Source: Methylobacterium gnaphalii (GTDB lineage: Bacteria > Pseudomonadota > Alphaproteobacteria > Rhizobiales > Beijerinckiaceae). From it: a DNA stretch of 64,000 bases. The notes below the pieces were generated by a model. The model was not told the origin of the DNA, did not search any database, and saw nothing but the letters and a program-made list of their open reading frames with translations. Shown here one piece after another: positions 28,399-37,061 of the stretch. Within the stretch, counting starts at the first letter, position 1, and every line of letters begins with the position of its first letter. The position numbers and the translations under genes are program-made. The stretch spans positions 1 to 64,000 of the forward strand of contig NZ_BJZV01000014.1 in assembly GCF_007992215.1 (NCBI RefSeq), written 5' to 3'.

Positions 28399-28775
28399 GG
28401 CCTTGGGTCAGTCTAATGTCCAGGTTGCTCGGGTAGGCCGCTTCGTCGAGGGCGCGGCGGCTGTTTGGCATACCAGAGCTTTTCAGGCAATTCTATGACT
28501 TCTCGCGCGTTACAAACTAGAAACAAATCTTCACTGTAGTGATACAAATCAGTAAAACAGCTATATATTTCTGGATTTCTTAATAAGATGCCTATTTGTT
28601 CTCGGCGTTGCGTATTCAGGCAAGAACTATTATTTAGCAAATAGCAACGTAGACGGTCGAGCGCCGCGGGGGCGGGAGCGTCCGTGATGCGAGGCAGTCG
28701 ATAACATTTTCGTGTCCCAACCTATTCGGACACGGCACGCTTGAAGCTAGGCGACGACCCGCCATTTCTCAATCC
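28399..28775. other. Intergenic region with AT-rich patch upstream of the RND and hydrolase genes
   Basis: This 377-nt divergent region separates the RND operon (-) from the hydrolase (+). About 28480-28650 is strikingly AT-rich in a GC-rich genome and contains ACAAATC direct repeats around a TCACT-GT-AGTGA inverted repeat near 28525-28560. A 75-codon TTG-started frame on the - strand (28413-28640) runs through it but has no recognisable domain and is probably spurious. It probably holds both promoters and operators. Confidence 0.6.
28711..28734. promoter_or_regulatory. Palindromic operator candidate upstream of the hydrolase gene
   Basis: CGTGTCC at 28711-28717 and GGACACG at 28728-28734 form a perfect 7-bp inverted repeat with 10-nt spacing, 42 nt before the hydrolase start. 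The spacing puts half-sites two helical turns apart centre to centre, as for a dimeric helix-turn-helix regulator. No regulator gene is adjacent. Confidence 0.45.
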
Positions 28776-29837
28776 ATGAAACGGCGAAGCCTGATCACGG
28801 TCGCGAGCGCGGCAACGGTGATGACTCTGGGCGGGGTCGGCTACGCCGCGCATAAGCGCAATTCCAACCCGTATTACCGCGGCCCGGTCAGCGATCATTT
28901 CGACGGCCTGCGCTTCTTCGGGCCCGAGCAATCCCCGGACAAAGATTTCTCCGACATCGTCCGCTGGCGCATGACGGCGAAGCGCGAGGATTGGCCGGCA
29001 GCCGCGCCGAGCCCGTTCGCGGCCGACGTGCCTCCGGAGCGTTTCGAGGGCCTACGCGTCGTTCTGATCGGGCATGCGAGCTACCTGTTCCAGGTCGCCG
29101 GCAAGAACATCCTCGTGGACCCAGTCTTCGCCAAGCGTGCGAGCCCGGTTCGCTTCGCTGGACCGAAGCGCGCCAACCCACCGGGCATCGCCTTCGACAA
29201 CCTACCGCCGATCGATGTCGTGCTGATCACGCATAACCACTACGACCACCTCGACGGTCCGACCATGGCGCGCCTCTGGCAGGTGCATCAGCCGCTGATC
29301 ATCACGCCACTCGGCAACGACGCGATCCTGCGCGGCTATGACGAGACGATGCATGTCGAGACGCGTGACTGGGGCGAGTCGATCGACCTGGGCGACGGCG
29401 TCACCGTGCATCTCACTCCTGCCAACCACTGGTCGGCCCGAGGACTCAACGACCGTCGCATGGCGCTGTGGTGCGCCTTCGTCCTGACGACGCCGCGGGG
29501 CGTGCACTATCACGTCGGTGATACAGGGCTCGGCAGCGGCGCACTCTTCCGCGAGATCCGCGCACGCTTCGGCCCGCCGCGTCTCGCCACGCTGCCGATT
29601 GGTGCCTATGAGCCGCGCTGGTTCATGCAGCCGCAGCATATGAACCCTGCCGATGCTGTCGAGGCCTTTCGGCTGCTCGGAGCCGAGCAGGCGCTCGGCC
29701 ACCATTGGGGTACGTTCAAACTCACCGACGAAGGAATTGAACGGCCGGCGGAGGCCCTGGCAGCGGCACTCGGCGCGGCGGGTCTGAGCCAAAATGTGTT
29801 TCTGCCGCTTCGACCTGGGCAGGTCTGGATAGCCTGA
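28776..29837 (+). CDS. NAPE-PLD/UlaG-like metallo-beta-lactamase-fold hydrolase
   Basis: A 353-residue MBL-fold hydrolase. The N terminus KRRSLITVASAATVMTLGGV looks like a signal or membrane anchor, so it is probably exported. THNHYDHLD at 152-160 supplies the metal site; VHLTPANHWSARG (~211-223), the GDTG (248-251) and LGHHWGTFK near residue 310 complete the N-acylphosphatidylethanolamine phospholipase D-like pattern. The family includes lipid and lactone hydrolases. A remnant of an unrelated chemotaxis gene overlaps its 3' end. Confidence 0.85.
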   Translation: MKRRSLITVASAATVMTLGGVGYAAHKRNSNPYYRGPVSDHFDGLRFFGPEQSPDKDFSDIVRWRMTAKREDWPAAAPSPFAADVPPERFEGLRVVLIGHASYLFQVAGKNILVDPVFAKRASPVRFAGPKRANPPGIAFDNLPPIDVVLITHNHYDHLDGPTMARLWQVHQPLIITPLGNDAILRGYDETMHVETRDWGESIDLGDGVTVHLTPANHWSARGLNDRRMALWCAFVLTTPRGVHYHVGDTGLGSGALFREIRARFGPPRLATLPIGAYEPRWFMQPQHMNPADAVEAFRLLGAEQALGHHWGTFKLTDEGIERPAEALAAALGAAGLSQNVFLPLRPGQVWIA

Positions 29838-30022
29838 TCCGCAGCATTGCGGAGCAGATCAACCTTCCGGCTCTGCACACTGCGATCGCGGCTGCACGAG
29901 CTGGCGAGGCAGGCCGTGGCTTCGCCGCGATCGCGGGTGAGATGAAGAGGCTGGCCACGCAGACGACGAACGCCGCAGACGAGCTCGATACGTTGCAGCG
30001 TTTGGTCAACTCGGCCTTTTAA
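29838..30022 (+). pseudogene. Remnant of a methyl-accepting chemotaxis protein
   Basis: A frame ending at TAA 30020-30022 encodes SIAEQINLPALHTAIAAA, then ARAGEAGRGFAAIAGEM and KRLATQTTNAADELDTLQRL, which is unmistakably the hairpin tip and return helix of an MCP signalling domain. Only about 60 codons survive; there is no start, membrane segment or ligand domain, and the canonical NLLALNAAIEAAR is degraded to NLPALHTAIAAAR. It overlaps the hydrolase stop by frame. Its C terminus is short compared with working receptors. Confidence 0.8.
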
Positions 30023-30023
30023 A

Positions 30024-30047
30024 GGCCGCCGCCATCCGAAGGCGGCC
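30024..30047 (-). terminator. Possible hslU terminator
   Basis: GGCCGCC at 30024-30030 pairs with GGCGGCC at 30041-30047 over a 10-nt loop. On the - strand the stem is followed by TTTAAAAGG, a weak T tract, 125 nt after the hslU stop. Confidence 0.45.
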
Positions 30048-30171
30048 ATGGACCTCAGCAGACACACCGTCACGAGCCGACGGCGAAGCGATCCGGGGCC
30101 GCCAGTCTCACGTCGAGGATATGGATTGTCCTTGGACGCAATGGTGGCAGCGGGCGAGGGCGTCGTTTCGC

Positions 30172-31485
30172 CTACAGAATGAACCGGCTGAGATCCGCAT
30201 TCGCAGCCAGATCCTCGACCCGATTGCGGACGTAAGCAGCGTCGATCGTCAGCGTCTCGCCCGACCGGTCGGTAGCGGTGAAAGAAATCTCGTCGATCAC
30301 GCGCTCCAGCACCGTCTGCAGCCGGCGTGCGCCGATGTTCTCGACGGACGAGTTCACCTCCACGGCGACACGAGCCAGCGCATCCACGGCATCCTCCGTG
30401 AAGTCGAGGGTGACGCCCTCGGTCTGCATCAGCGCGACCGTCTGCTTGAGCAGGCTCGCCTCGGTGCTGGTGAGGATCTGCTTGAAATCCTCCACGGTCA
30501 GCGGCTGCAGCTCGACACGGATTGGCAGGCGACCCTGCAGCTCCGGAAGCAGGTCGGAGGGCTTCGAGACGTGGAAGGCACCCGAGGCGATGAACAGCAC
30601 GTGGTCGGTTTTCACCGCGCCGTGCTTCGTTGCCACCGTGGTCCCCTCGATCAGCGGCAGCAGGTCGCGCTGCACACCTTCGCGGGAAACGTCGGCGCCC
30701 GAGCGGCTCTCGCGGGCGCAGATCTTGTCGATCTCGTCGAGGAAGACGATGCCGTTATCCTCGACCTCGCGGATGGCCTCGCGGGTCAGCGCATCATCGT
30801 CGACGAGCTTGTCGCTCTCTTCGGCGAGGAGCGGTGCATAGGCATCCCGGACGCTGATGCGCTTGGGCTTACCGCGCCCGCCGCCCATGGCCTTGCCGAG
30901 CATCTCGCCGAGATTGATGGCACCCATCGAGGCTCCAGGCATCCCGGGAATCTCGAACATCGGTAGGCCCTGGGGCGCGCCCTGCGCGAGTTCGAGCTCG
31001 ACCTCCTTGTCGTCGAGCTCACTGTTGCGGAGCTTCTTCCGAAAAGAATCGCGGGTGGCCTGGCTCGCGGTGGGACCGACAAGGGCGTCGAGAATGCGGT
31101 TCTCGGCGGCCGCCTCGGCCTTGGCCTTCACTTCCTTGCGTTTCTCCTCGCGCCGGAGGCTGATGCCGACCTCGACGAGATCGCGGATGATCTGTTCGAC
31201 GTCGCGGCCGACATAGCCGACCTCTGTAAACTTGGTCGCCTCGACCTTCAGGAAAGGCGCGCCCGCGAGCTTGGCCAGGCGCCGGGCGATCTCGGTCTTG
31301 CCGCAGCCGGTGGGGCCAATCATCAGGATGTTCTTGGGGGCGACCTCCTCCTTCAGCGGCCCGGTGAGCTGCTGCCGCCTCCAGCGGTTGCGCAGGGCGA
31401 TGGCCACCGCGCGCTTGGCATCCTTCTGGCCGACGATGAAGCGATCGAGTTCGGAGACGATCTCACGGGGAGAGAAGGTGGTCAT
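30172..31485 (-). CDS. hslU: ATP-dependent protease ATPase subunit HslU
   Basis: HslU (ClpY) unfolds substrates and feeds them to the HslV peptidase. The 437-residue product has a Walker [10 protein letters not shown] at 58-66, Walker [12 protein letters not shown], an I-domain insertion (about 150-245), and the C-terminal [19 protein letters not shown] and the conserved final SRFIL needed to dock on HslV. Full length. It lies downstream of hslV on the same strand, separated by an unusually long 192 nt. Confidence 0.97.
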   Translation of the reverse strand: MTTFSPREIVSELDRFIVGQKDAKRAVAIALRNRWRRQQLTGPLKEEVAPKNILMIGPTGCGKTEIARRLAKLAGAPFLKVEATKFTEVGYVGRDVEQIIRDLVEVGISLRREEKRKEVKAKAEAAAENRILDALVGPTASQATRDSFRKKLRNSELDDKEVELELAQGAPQGLPMFEIPGMPGASMGAINLGEMLGKAMGGGRGKPKRISVRDAYAPLLAEESDKLVDDDALTREAIREVEDNGIVFLDEIDKICARESRSGADVSREGVQRDLLPLIEGTTVATKHGAVKTDHVLFIASGAFHVSKPSDLLPELQGRLPIRVELQPLTVEDFKQILTSTEASLLKQTVALMQTEGVTLDFTEDAVDALARVAVEVNSSVENIGARRLQTVLERVIDEISFTATDRSGETLTIDAAYVRNRVEDLAANADLSRFIL

Positions 31486-31586
31486 CGGGTTCCTGAGAAG
31501 CCTCGCCGTCGCAGTCGGCGAATCTGTGCCGATCTAACGGTGCGAACGCGGCGTTTCCAGACGTGAGGTAAGTCCGCCAATGCATG

Positions 31587-31628
31587 TGGGACGAATGACG
31601 CGCGTCCCAGGCGTCCCACCCTGTCCCA
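31587..31628. repeat. CGTCCCA repeat cluster between hslV and hslU
   Basis: TGGGACG at 31587-31593 and CGTCCCA at 31603-31609 form an inverted repeat; CGTCCCA recurs at 31612-31618 and GTCCCA at 31623-31628. The 192-nt intercistronic gap has no ORF. Spacing near one helical turn suggests a protein binding site or an RNA hairpin. Confidence 0.4.
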
Positions 31629-31677
31629 TGCTGTGGCGACCGGGTTGGGGCAGGGCGCCCGCAGCGTAGCGCGCAAC

Positions 31678-32214
31678 TCAGGGCTTGTCGGTTTCCAACG
31701 CCTCGATCACGAGGTTACCGTTGGTGTAGACGCAGATCTCCGCGGCGATCCTCATCGCCTTGCGCACGATCGCCTCGGCGTCGAGATCCTGATCCTCCAG
31801 TGCCCGCGCGGCGGCGAGGGCATAGTTGCCACCGGAGCCGATCGCCATAACGCCGCCCTCGGGCTCCAGCACGTCGCCGGCGCCGGAGAGAAGCAGGCTC
31901 ACGTCCTTGTCGGCTACTACCATCATCGCCTCAAGCCGGCGCAGGTAGCGGTCGGTGCGCCAGTCCTTGGTCAGCTCGACGCAGGCGCGGGTGAGTTGGC
32001 CGGGATACTGCTCCAGCTTGGCCTCCAAGCGCTCGAATAGCGTGAAGGCATCCGCGGTCGCCCCGGCGAAGCCGCCGATCACCGTGCCCTTGGCGAGGCG
32101 ACGCACCTTGCGGGCGTTGCCCTTGACGATCGTCTGCCCGAGGCTGACCTGACCGTCACCGCCGATGACGACCCGACCGTTCTTGCGAACCATCAGGATG
32201 GTGGTGGCATGCAT
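31678..32214 (-). CDS. hslV: ATP-dependent protease peptidase subunit HslV
   Basis: HslV is the double-ring threonine peptidase of the HslUV complex. The ATG at 32214 gives 178 residues (family about 176) and starts [20 protein letters not shown]; the first Thr of TTIL is the catalytic residue after propeptide removal. [20 protein letters not shown] and [15 protein letters not shown] are typical. An in-frame TTG at 32271 would add 19 residues but lacks usable SD spacing. Neither start has a strong SD, so the start is uncertain. Confidence 0.93.
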   Translation of the reverse strand: MHATTILMVRKNGRVVIGGDGQVSLGQTIVKGNARKVRRLAKGTVIGGFAGATADAFTLFERLEAKLEQYPGQLTRACVELTKDWRTDRYLRRLEAMMVVADKDVSLLLSGAGDVLEPEGGVMAIGSGGNYALAAARALEDQDLDAEAIVRKAMRIAAEICVYTNGNLVIEALETDKP

Positions 32215-32451
32215 GAGCGGCGTGGCGCTTGCTTCGGATTGGGGCAATGGGGGTGTCCGTATCGGCTGCAATCCTTGCGATCAGGTAGGCGCTCTCGGGA
32301 CCGCCTCCAAGAGACTGGCCCGCACGAGACCGGTCGGCGAGGGATGTGGCCGAGACGCCTGCGGTCGTATAGCCCGCAACTGACGGATCGACACCGGCCG
32401 GTCGCAGCCCCCACGCTACGACGTTCAGCTTCCATCAATGGACGTGAACCC

Positions 32452-33465
32452 ATGCAGATCGCCACGCCCTACCTGATGTTCCTCGGCGACGTCTCAGACC
32501 GACTCGCCGCCAAGACCGCCCACGGCATCGCCGATTGGCGTCCCGAATGGTGCATCGGCCAGATCCGCATGGAAGGCTGCGCTGCCGATCTCGGCATCCC
32601 GGACCTGTCGCTGACGGAGGCCGTCGAGAAGGGCTGCCGGACCATGGTGGTCGGCGTGGTCAATGCTGGCGGCCGGCTTCCGGAGCATTGGGTCGCCGAG
32701 ATTGTCGCCGGCCTGGAGGCCGGGCTCGACGTGGCGAGCGGCCTGCACGTGCGCCTCGGCTCGATCTCCGAGATCGCTGAAGCCGCGCAGAGAAATGGCC
32801 GGCAACTCCACGACGTCCGCCATAGCGACGAGCGGTTCGATACCGGCAAGGGCACCAAGCGGCCGGGCCTGCGATTGCTCACCGTCGGCACCGACTGCTC
32901 CGTGGGAAAGAAATACGCGGCGCTGGCTCTCGAAAAGCGCATGCGCGAGCGCGGCTTCGACGCGGATTTCCGCGCGACGGGTCAGACTGGCGTATTCATC
33001 TCCGGCCGCGGCGTCGCCATCGATGCCGTGGTGGCCGATTTCATCTCGGGTGCCGTCGAGTGGATCTCGCCCGCCGCCGATCCCGCACACTGGGACCTGA
33101 TCGAGGGGCAAGGCTCGCTGTTCCACCCATCCTTCGCCGGGGTCAGCCTGGGCCTGCTGCACGGCGCGCAGCCGGATGCCTTCGTGATCTGCCACGAGCC
33201 GACCCGCACGACGATGCGCGGCGTGCGGCACCCGCTTCCCTCTATCGCCGACGTCATTCAGCAGACGGTCGCCAGCGGTCGCCTGACCAATCCGGGTATC
33301 CGGCCGGTCGGCATTGCCGTGAACACACAGGCACTGGAGGAAGCAGAGGCACGGCGGCTTCTCGACGATCTCGCCAGAGAGCACGATCTTCCGGCGACAG
33401 ATCCGGTGCGCTTCGGCGTCGATGGGATCGTCGACCGCATCGCCGCCGAGTTTGCGAAGGCCTGA
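32452..33465 (+). CDS. dgcN: DUF1611-family protein, DgcN-like
   Basis: A 337-residue protein of the DUF1611 family. Members called DgcN act as D-glutamate N-acetyltransferase in published marine work, paired with DgcA. Its second half has a P-loop-like LLTVGTDCSVGKKYAALALE (~141-160), plus GQTGVFISGRGVAIDAVVAD and DLIEGQGSLFHPSFAGVSLG. The start at ATG 32452 gives MQIATPYLMFLGDVSDRLAA. It overlaps nothing and is followed after 4 nt by the dgcA-like gene. The symbol rests on neighbour and family recall only. Confidence 0.75.
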   Translation: MQIATPYLMFLGDVSDRLAAKTAHGIADWRPEWCIGQIRMEGCAADLGIPDLSLTEAVEKGCRTMVVGVVNAGGRLPEHWVAEIVAGLEAGLDVASGLHVRLGSISEIAEAAQRNGRQLHDVRHSDERFDTGKGTKRPGLRLLTVGTDCSVGKKYAALALEKRMRERGFDADFRATGQTGVFISGRGVAIDAVVADFISGAVEWISPAADPAHWDLIEGQGSLFHPSFAGVSLGLLHGAQPDAFVICHEPTRTTMRGVRHPLPSIADVIQQTVASGRLTNPGIRPVGIAVNTQALEEAEARRLLDDLAREHDLPATDPVRFGVDGIVDRIAAEFAKA

Positions 33466-33469
33466 GCCC

Positions 33470-34453
33470 ATGACCCGCCGCCTCTCCGTCACGGTCGAGC
33501 GTTTTCCCATCGCCGGCGCCTTCACCATCGCCCGCGGCAGTCGCACGGAAGCCGTGGTCGTCGTTGCGACGGTGGAGGAAGGCAAGACCCGTGGGCGCGG
33601 TGAGTGCGTGCCCTACGCACGCTACGGCGAAACTGTGGAGAGCGTGACGGCGCTGATTGAGGTGCAGGCCGGCGCGGTAGCCGACGGGGTCTCGCCACGC
33701 GACCTTCTCGACCGGATGAAGCCGGGGGCCGCCCGAAACGCCCTCGACTGTGCGCTGTGGGATTTCGAGGCAAAGCGCAGCGGCAGCCATGTGTGGGAGC
33801 TGCTGGGCCTCGGTTCGCCGGCGCCCACGACGACGGCTTACACGCTTAGCCTCGGCGATCCCGAGAGCATGGAAGCCGCCGCGCGAAAAGCCGCGCATCG
33901 CCCGCTCCTGAAGGTCAAGCTCGGAGGGGAGGGCGATCCGGCCCGCATCGCCGCCGTGCGGCGGGGCGCTCCGGATTCGCGGCTCATCGTCGATGCCAAC
34001 GAGGCTTGGCGGCCCGAGACCATCGAGGACAACCTCGCGGCCTGCGCTGCGGCGGGCGTCGGCCTGATCGAACAGCCGCTGCCAGCCGGTGAGGACGCGC
34101 TGCTCGAGACGATCGACCGCACCATCCCGATCTGCGCGGATGAGAGCCTGCACGATCGCGCCGGCCTCGACGCGCTGGCCAAGCGCTACGACGCCATCAA
34201 CATCAAGCTCGATAAGGCCGGCGGTCTGACCGAGGCGGCGATGCTGTCGGCAGAGGCGCAGGCGCGCGGTCTGGCCATCATGGTCGGCTGCATGGTCGGC
34301 ACCTCACTCGCGATGGCGCCTGCCATGCTGCTGGCTTCGCGCGCGGCCTATGTCGATCTCGACGGGCCACTCCTTCTGGCTCGGGACCGTGAGCCGGGTC
34401 TGCTCTACGAAGGAAGTACGGTGCACCCGCCGACGGCCGCTCTCTGGGGGTAG
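33470..34453 (+). CDS. dgcA: Enolase-superfamily epimerase/racemase, DgcA or dipeptide epimerase
   Basis: A 327-residue muconate-lactonizing-type enolase-superfamily enzyme. The catalytic lysine region LLKVKLGGEG (~144-153), the metal ligands in LIVDANEAW, LIEQPLPAGE and ICADESLH (about 177-223), and a second lysine in NIKLDKAGGL are all present. These fit L-Ala-D/L-Glu epimerases and N-acetyl-D-glutamate racemase DgcA, which share the fold. The coupling to a DgcN-like gene favours the latter. Its ATG lies 4 nt after the upstream stop. Confidence 0.82.
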   Translation: MTRRLSVTVERFPIAGAFTIARGSRTEAVVVVATVEEGKTRGRGECVPYARYGETVESVTALIEVQAGAVADGVSPRDLLDRMKPGAARNALDCALWDFEAKRSGSHVWELLGLGSPAPTTTAYTLSLGDPESMEAAARKAAHRPLLKVKLGGEGDPARIAAVRRGAPDSRLIVDANEAWRPETIEDNLAACAAAGVGLIEQPLPAGEDALLETIDRTIPICADESLHDRAGLDALAKRYDAINIKLDKAGGLTEAAMLSAEAQARGLAIMVGCMVGTSLAMAPAMLLASRAAYVDLDGPLLLARDREPGLLYEGSTVHPPTAALWG

Positions 34454-34460
34454 TCCTCGC

Positions 34461-34745
34461 TCAGCGAAGGTCGCTGCCACGCCATTCCGGCAGGCGGTCG
34501 AGGGCCAGCAGCGTGTCGCGTGAGGCCGTCTGCGTCGAGAGGCGCTTGACCAACTCCGCCGTGGCAGCCCTGGCCGCGGCATCGCGCATCTGGGCCGGCA
34601 CGGATCCCGACAGTGCCGTCAGTTGTTCGCCCTGGCGCTCCGCTACGGCTTTGACGTCCGCAGCCTGCGGGACGGTCCCGTCACGTTGCATGGCGAAATA
34701 GGACAGGCCTGCAATCACAAGGGCAGCCCGGAGAAGGAACGACAT
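34461..34745 (-). CDS. Hypothetical protein with N-terminal membrane anchor
   Basis: A 94-residue protein I do not recognise. It begins MSFLLRAALVIAGLSYFAMQ, a single hydrophobic helix, then a short polar helical segment with VKAVAERQGEQLTALSGSVP and a C-terminal SRDTLLALDRLPEWRGSD. It is convergent with the dgcA-like gene, 7 nt between stops. The start is the first ATG before the hydrophobic helix; a much longer upstream frame is unlikely. Confidence 0.6.
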   Translation of the reverse strand: MSFLLRAALVIAGLSYFAMQRDGTVPQAADVKAVAERQGEQLTALSGSVPAQMRDAAARAATAELVKRLSTQTASRDTLLALDRLPEWRGSDLR

Positions 34746-35059
34746 GGTGCGACCTGCTGGATACGGGCGTCGCGCCCGTACGGTGACGGTGTCGAGCCTT
34801 ACCCTCGCACCGGAGCATGAAGCGCATCCCACGCAGCAGCTGGAAAAGTTGGGCGTGGTGAACGAAGCCTTGTCTCGGTCGCATAGCCCTTTGGGAAACG
34901 CTGAAAAACGGCGAGCCTGGCTGTGGAAAACTGCCACGGCTTCATCCTTCTGAGGCGGCCGGCGCTCATGATCGGACGCATGCGACTCGATCCGACGTAT
35001 CCGCTTCATCGTCACTTAAACCGGCTCTGCGACGGTCTGCATCGGATGAAGCGATAAGC
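34746..35059. other. Divergent gap upstream of the histidine kinase
   Basis: A 314-nt interval between the small - strand gene and the histidine kinase. TACGGGCG/CGCCCGTA at 34762-34780 is a perfect 8-bp stem with a 3-nt loop, probably the leader of the - strand gene. A GACTC sequence (GANTC, the CcrM-type methylation site) occurs near 34983 and one TTAA near 35017. These are suggestive of cell-cycle control only; no complete CtrA box is seen. Confidence 0.4.
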
Positions 35060-37006
35060 TTGAAGGGCGCGAATTCCGGTCGCGGTTTGCGGCCGATCGC
35101 GTGGCGCGTGGCGAGTTTGCGTATCAACACTACCTTTGCGTCGCTGTTCGACGCCCGCCTGGCGGGGCTCGTTCACGAGACCGCCCTCGACGAACCGGGA
35201 ATCCGCTTCCGGCACGAGCGCTTCCTGGTGTCGCGCCTCGCCGCAGGCGTGGTGATGATGGCGGCGCTGCCGCCCTATCTGCTGTGGCGTGGCGTGCCGA
35301 GCGGCATCGAGGCCCTCGGCATCGCCTCCCTGTTCCTGCCGGTGCTGGCTGCCGCGGTCCTGTCGCGGACCGGCATCCTCTGGATCGCACATGCTCTGTC
35401 CTCCGCCGGCCTGACGGGCGTCGTGGTTTGTCTTGCTGCGCTCACCGGCGGGTCGAGTTCGGCGGCCGCGCTTTGGCTGGTCGCGATTCCCCTCGAAGCC
35501 CTGGTCTCGGGGTCGATCCGCGCCACCGTGGCCGCTGCGATCATTGCGGCTCTCGGCGCCCTCGCCATCGTCGTGGTGGGGCAGTTCGACCTGACCGCAC
35601 AGGTGATCGGCTGGCCGAGCGCCATCGCGATGCCGCTCTTCGCGATCACCGCGATCGGACACATCTGCGCGCAGGTCATCGAGCACCTCCGCCGCGAGGG
35701 CGAATGGCGCGCCCGAATGCACGACAGCGAGGCGCGCGACCGCCTCCTCCTCTCCGCCATCGACGACCTCGTGACCTGGCACGACTGCAATGGCCGCGTG
35801 CTGGAGGCGAGCGCCTCGGCGCTGAAGTTCGTCGGCACCGAGCCCAGCCGCCTACGCGGTCTCGGCCTGCTCGATCGGGTGCATATCGGCGACCGTCCGG
35901 CGCTGCTGAAAGCGATCAGTGATGTCGCCGTGAGCGGCGAGCCGGTCACGGTTCCCTTCCGTCTGCACCTGGCCGCTCCAGGTGCCGACGGCAGCACCTC
36001 CCTGTTCGCAGAGATGCGCGCCCACCGGATCGAGGCGGGCCTCGGCGGCGCGGAAGGTGCGACCGTCGTCGCCGTCACACGCGATGTCTCGGAGCATCAT
36101 CGCCACGCAGCCGAGCTCGACCAAGCCCGCGCCGATGCCGAGCGTGCCGACGCTGTGAAGAGCCAGTTCCTCGCTACCGTCACCCACGAGTTGCGCACGC
36201 CGCTCAACGCGATCATCGGCTTCTCCGAGGTGCTGGCCGGTGAGGGCGCCTGCACGCTCACCGCCGAGCGCTCGAAGGAATATGCCGACATCATCGCTTC
36301 CTCCGGCCGGCACCTGCTCGGGGTCGTGAACACTCTGCTCGACATGTCGCGCATCCAGAGCGGGCATTTCGAGTTCGATCCCGAACCGCTCGACGTGGCC
36401 GAGTTGGTGAATGGCTGCTGCGACCTGATGCAGATGAAGGTGGACGGCGCTGGCATCCGGCTCGTGCGCGAGGCGATCCCGCCGGGCGCCAAGCTGAAGG
36501 CGGATGCGCGCGCCTGCCGGCAGGTGCTGATCAACCTGATCTCGAACGCCGTGAAGTTCACGCCGAAAGGCGGCCGGATCGAGGTCGGTGTGCGGCGCGG
36601 CGCGAACTACTTCGACCTCGTCGTCAGCGACACTGGCTACGGCATAGGCGAGAACGACCTGCCGCGTATTGGCGACCCCTTCTTCCAGGCAAATGGCGGC
36701 TACGAGCGGGCGCATGAAGGCACCGGCCTCGGTCTCTCGGTGGTGCGCGGTCTCGTCGGGCTGCATGGCGGCTCGATCTCCATCGAGAGCGCACCGGGTC
36801 TCGGTACGACCGTCTCCGTGACGCTGCCGGTCGAGCCGCGCCGCAGCACGACTCCGGCCGAACCGGCACCGATCCGCACGAGTCTGCGCGGTGCAGCGCC
36901 GGTTGCCGCGTCCGCTTCGACTGTCGTGCGTCTGCCGATCGGCCTCTTCGACGACGGCCCTCTCCCGTACAACGAGAGCGTCGGCACGCTCCGGAAGGCG
37001 GGCTGA
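35060..37006 (+). CDS. PAS-domain membrane histidine kinase, DivJ/PdhS-like
   Basis: A 648-residue sensor kinase. Six hydrophobic helices lie between residues ~56 and 205, then a PAS-like domain (~225-345) and a HisKA domain with phospho-acceptor H376 in THELRTPLNAIIGFSEVL. The ATPase domain has LINLISNAVKFTPKGG (N box), VVSDTGYGIG and HEGTGLGLSVVRGL. This layout and the H box resemble DivJ/PleC cell-cycle kinases of alphaproteobacteria. A DivL-type tyrosine is not present. The TTG at 35060 is the longest start but its SD is weak; GTG 35108 is an alternative. Confidence 0.85.
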   Translation: MKGANSGRGLRPIAWRVASLRINTTFASLFDARLAGLVHETALDEPGIRFRHERFLVSRLAAGVVMMAALPPYLLWRGVPSGIEALGIASLFLPVLAAAVLSRTGILWIAHALSSAGLTGVVVCLAALTGGSSSAAALWLVAIPLEALVSGSIRATVAAAIIAALGALAIVVVGQFDLTAQVIGWPSAIAMPLFAITAIGHICAQVIEHLRREGEWRARMHDSEARDRLLLSAIDDLVTWHDCNGRVLEASASALKFVGTEPSRLRGLGLLDRVHIGDRPALLKAISDVAVSGEPVTVPFRLHLAAPGADGSTSLFAEMRAHRIEAGLGGAEGATVVAVTRDVSEHHRHAAELDQARADAERADAVKSQFLATVTHELRTPLNAIIGFSEVLAGEGACTLTAERSKEYADIIASSGRHLLGVVNTLLDMSRIQSGHFEFDPEPLDVAELVNGCCDLMQMKVDGAGIRLVREAIPPGAKLKADARACRQVLINLISNAVKFTPKGGRIEVGVRRGANYFDLVVSDTGYGIGENDLPRIGDPFFQANGGYERAHEGTGLGLSVVRGLVGLHGGSISIESAPGLGTTVSVTLPVEPRRSTTPAEPAPIRTSLRGAAPVAASASTVVRLPIGLFDDGPLPYNESVGTLRKAG

Positions 37007-37061
37007 CCATGCTGGGCCTTCGACACGAAGCAGCGATCCGAACCATCGAAGGAGCGCGTTG

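Larger units (their letters stand above)
29838..30171. other. Region between hydrolase and hslU
   Basis: The 334-nt interval holds the MCP remnant up to 30022 and a hairpin at 30024-30047. From 30048 to 30171 I see no ORF or motif that I can support. Confidence 0.6.

Noticed and set aside
28413..28640. 75-codon TTG-started frame before the RND pump
   Set aside because: No domain, no convincing SD and it changes composition halfway through (AT-rich then GC-rich). Better treated as regulatory DNA, though noted as an AT-rich island.
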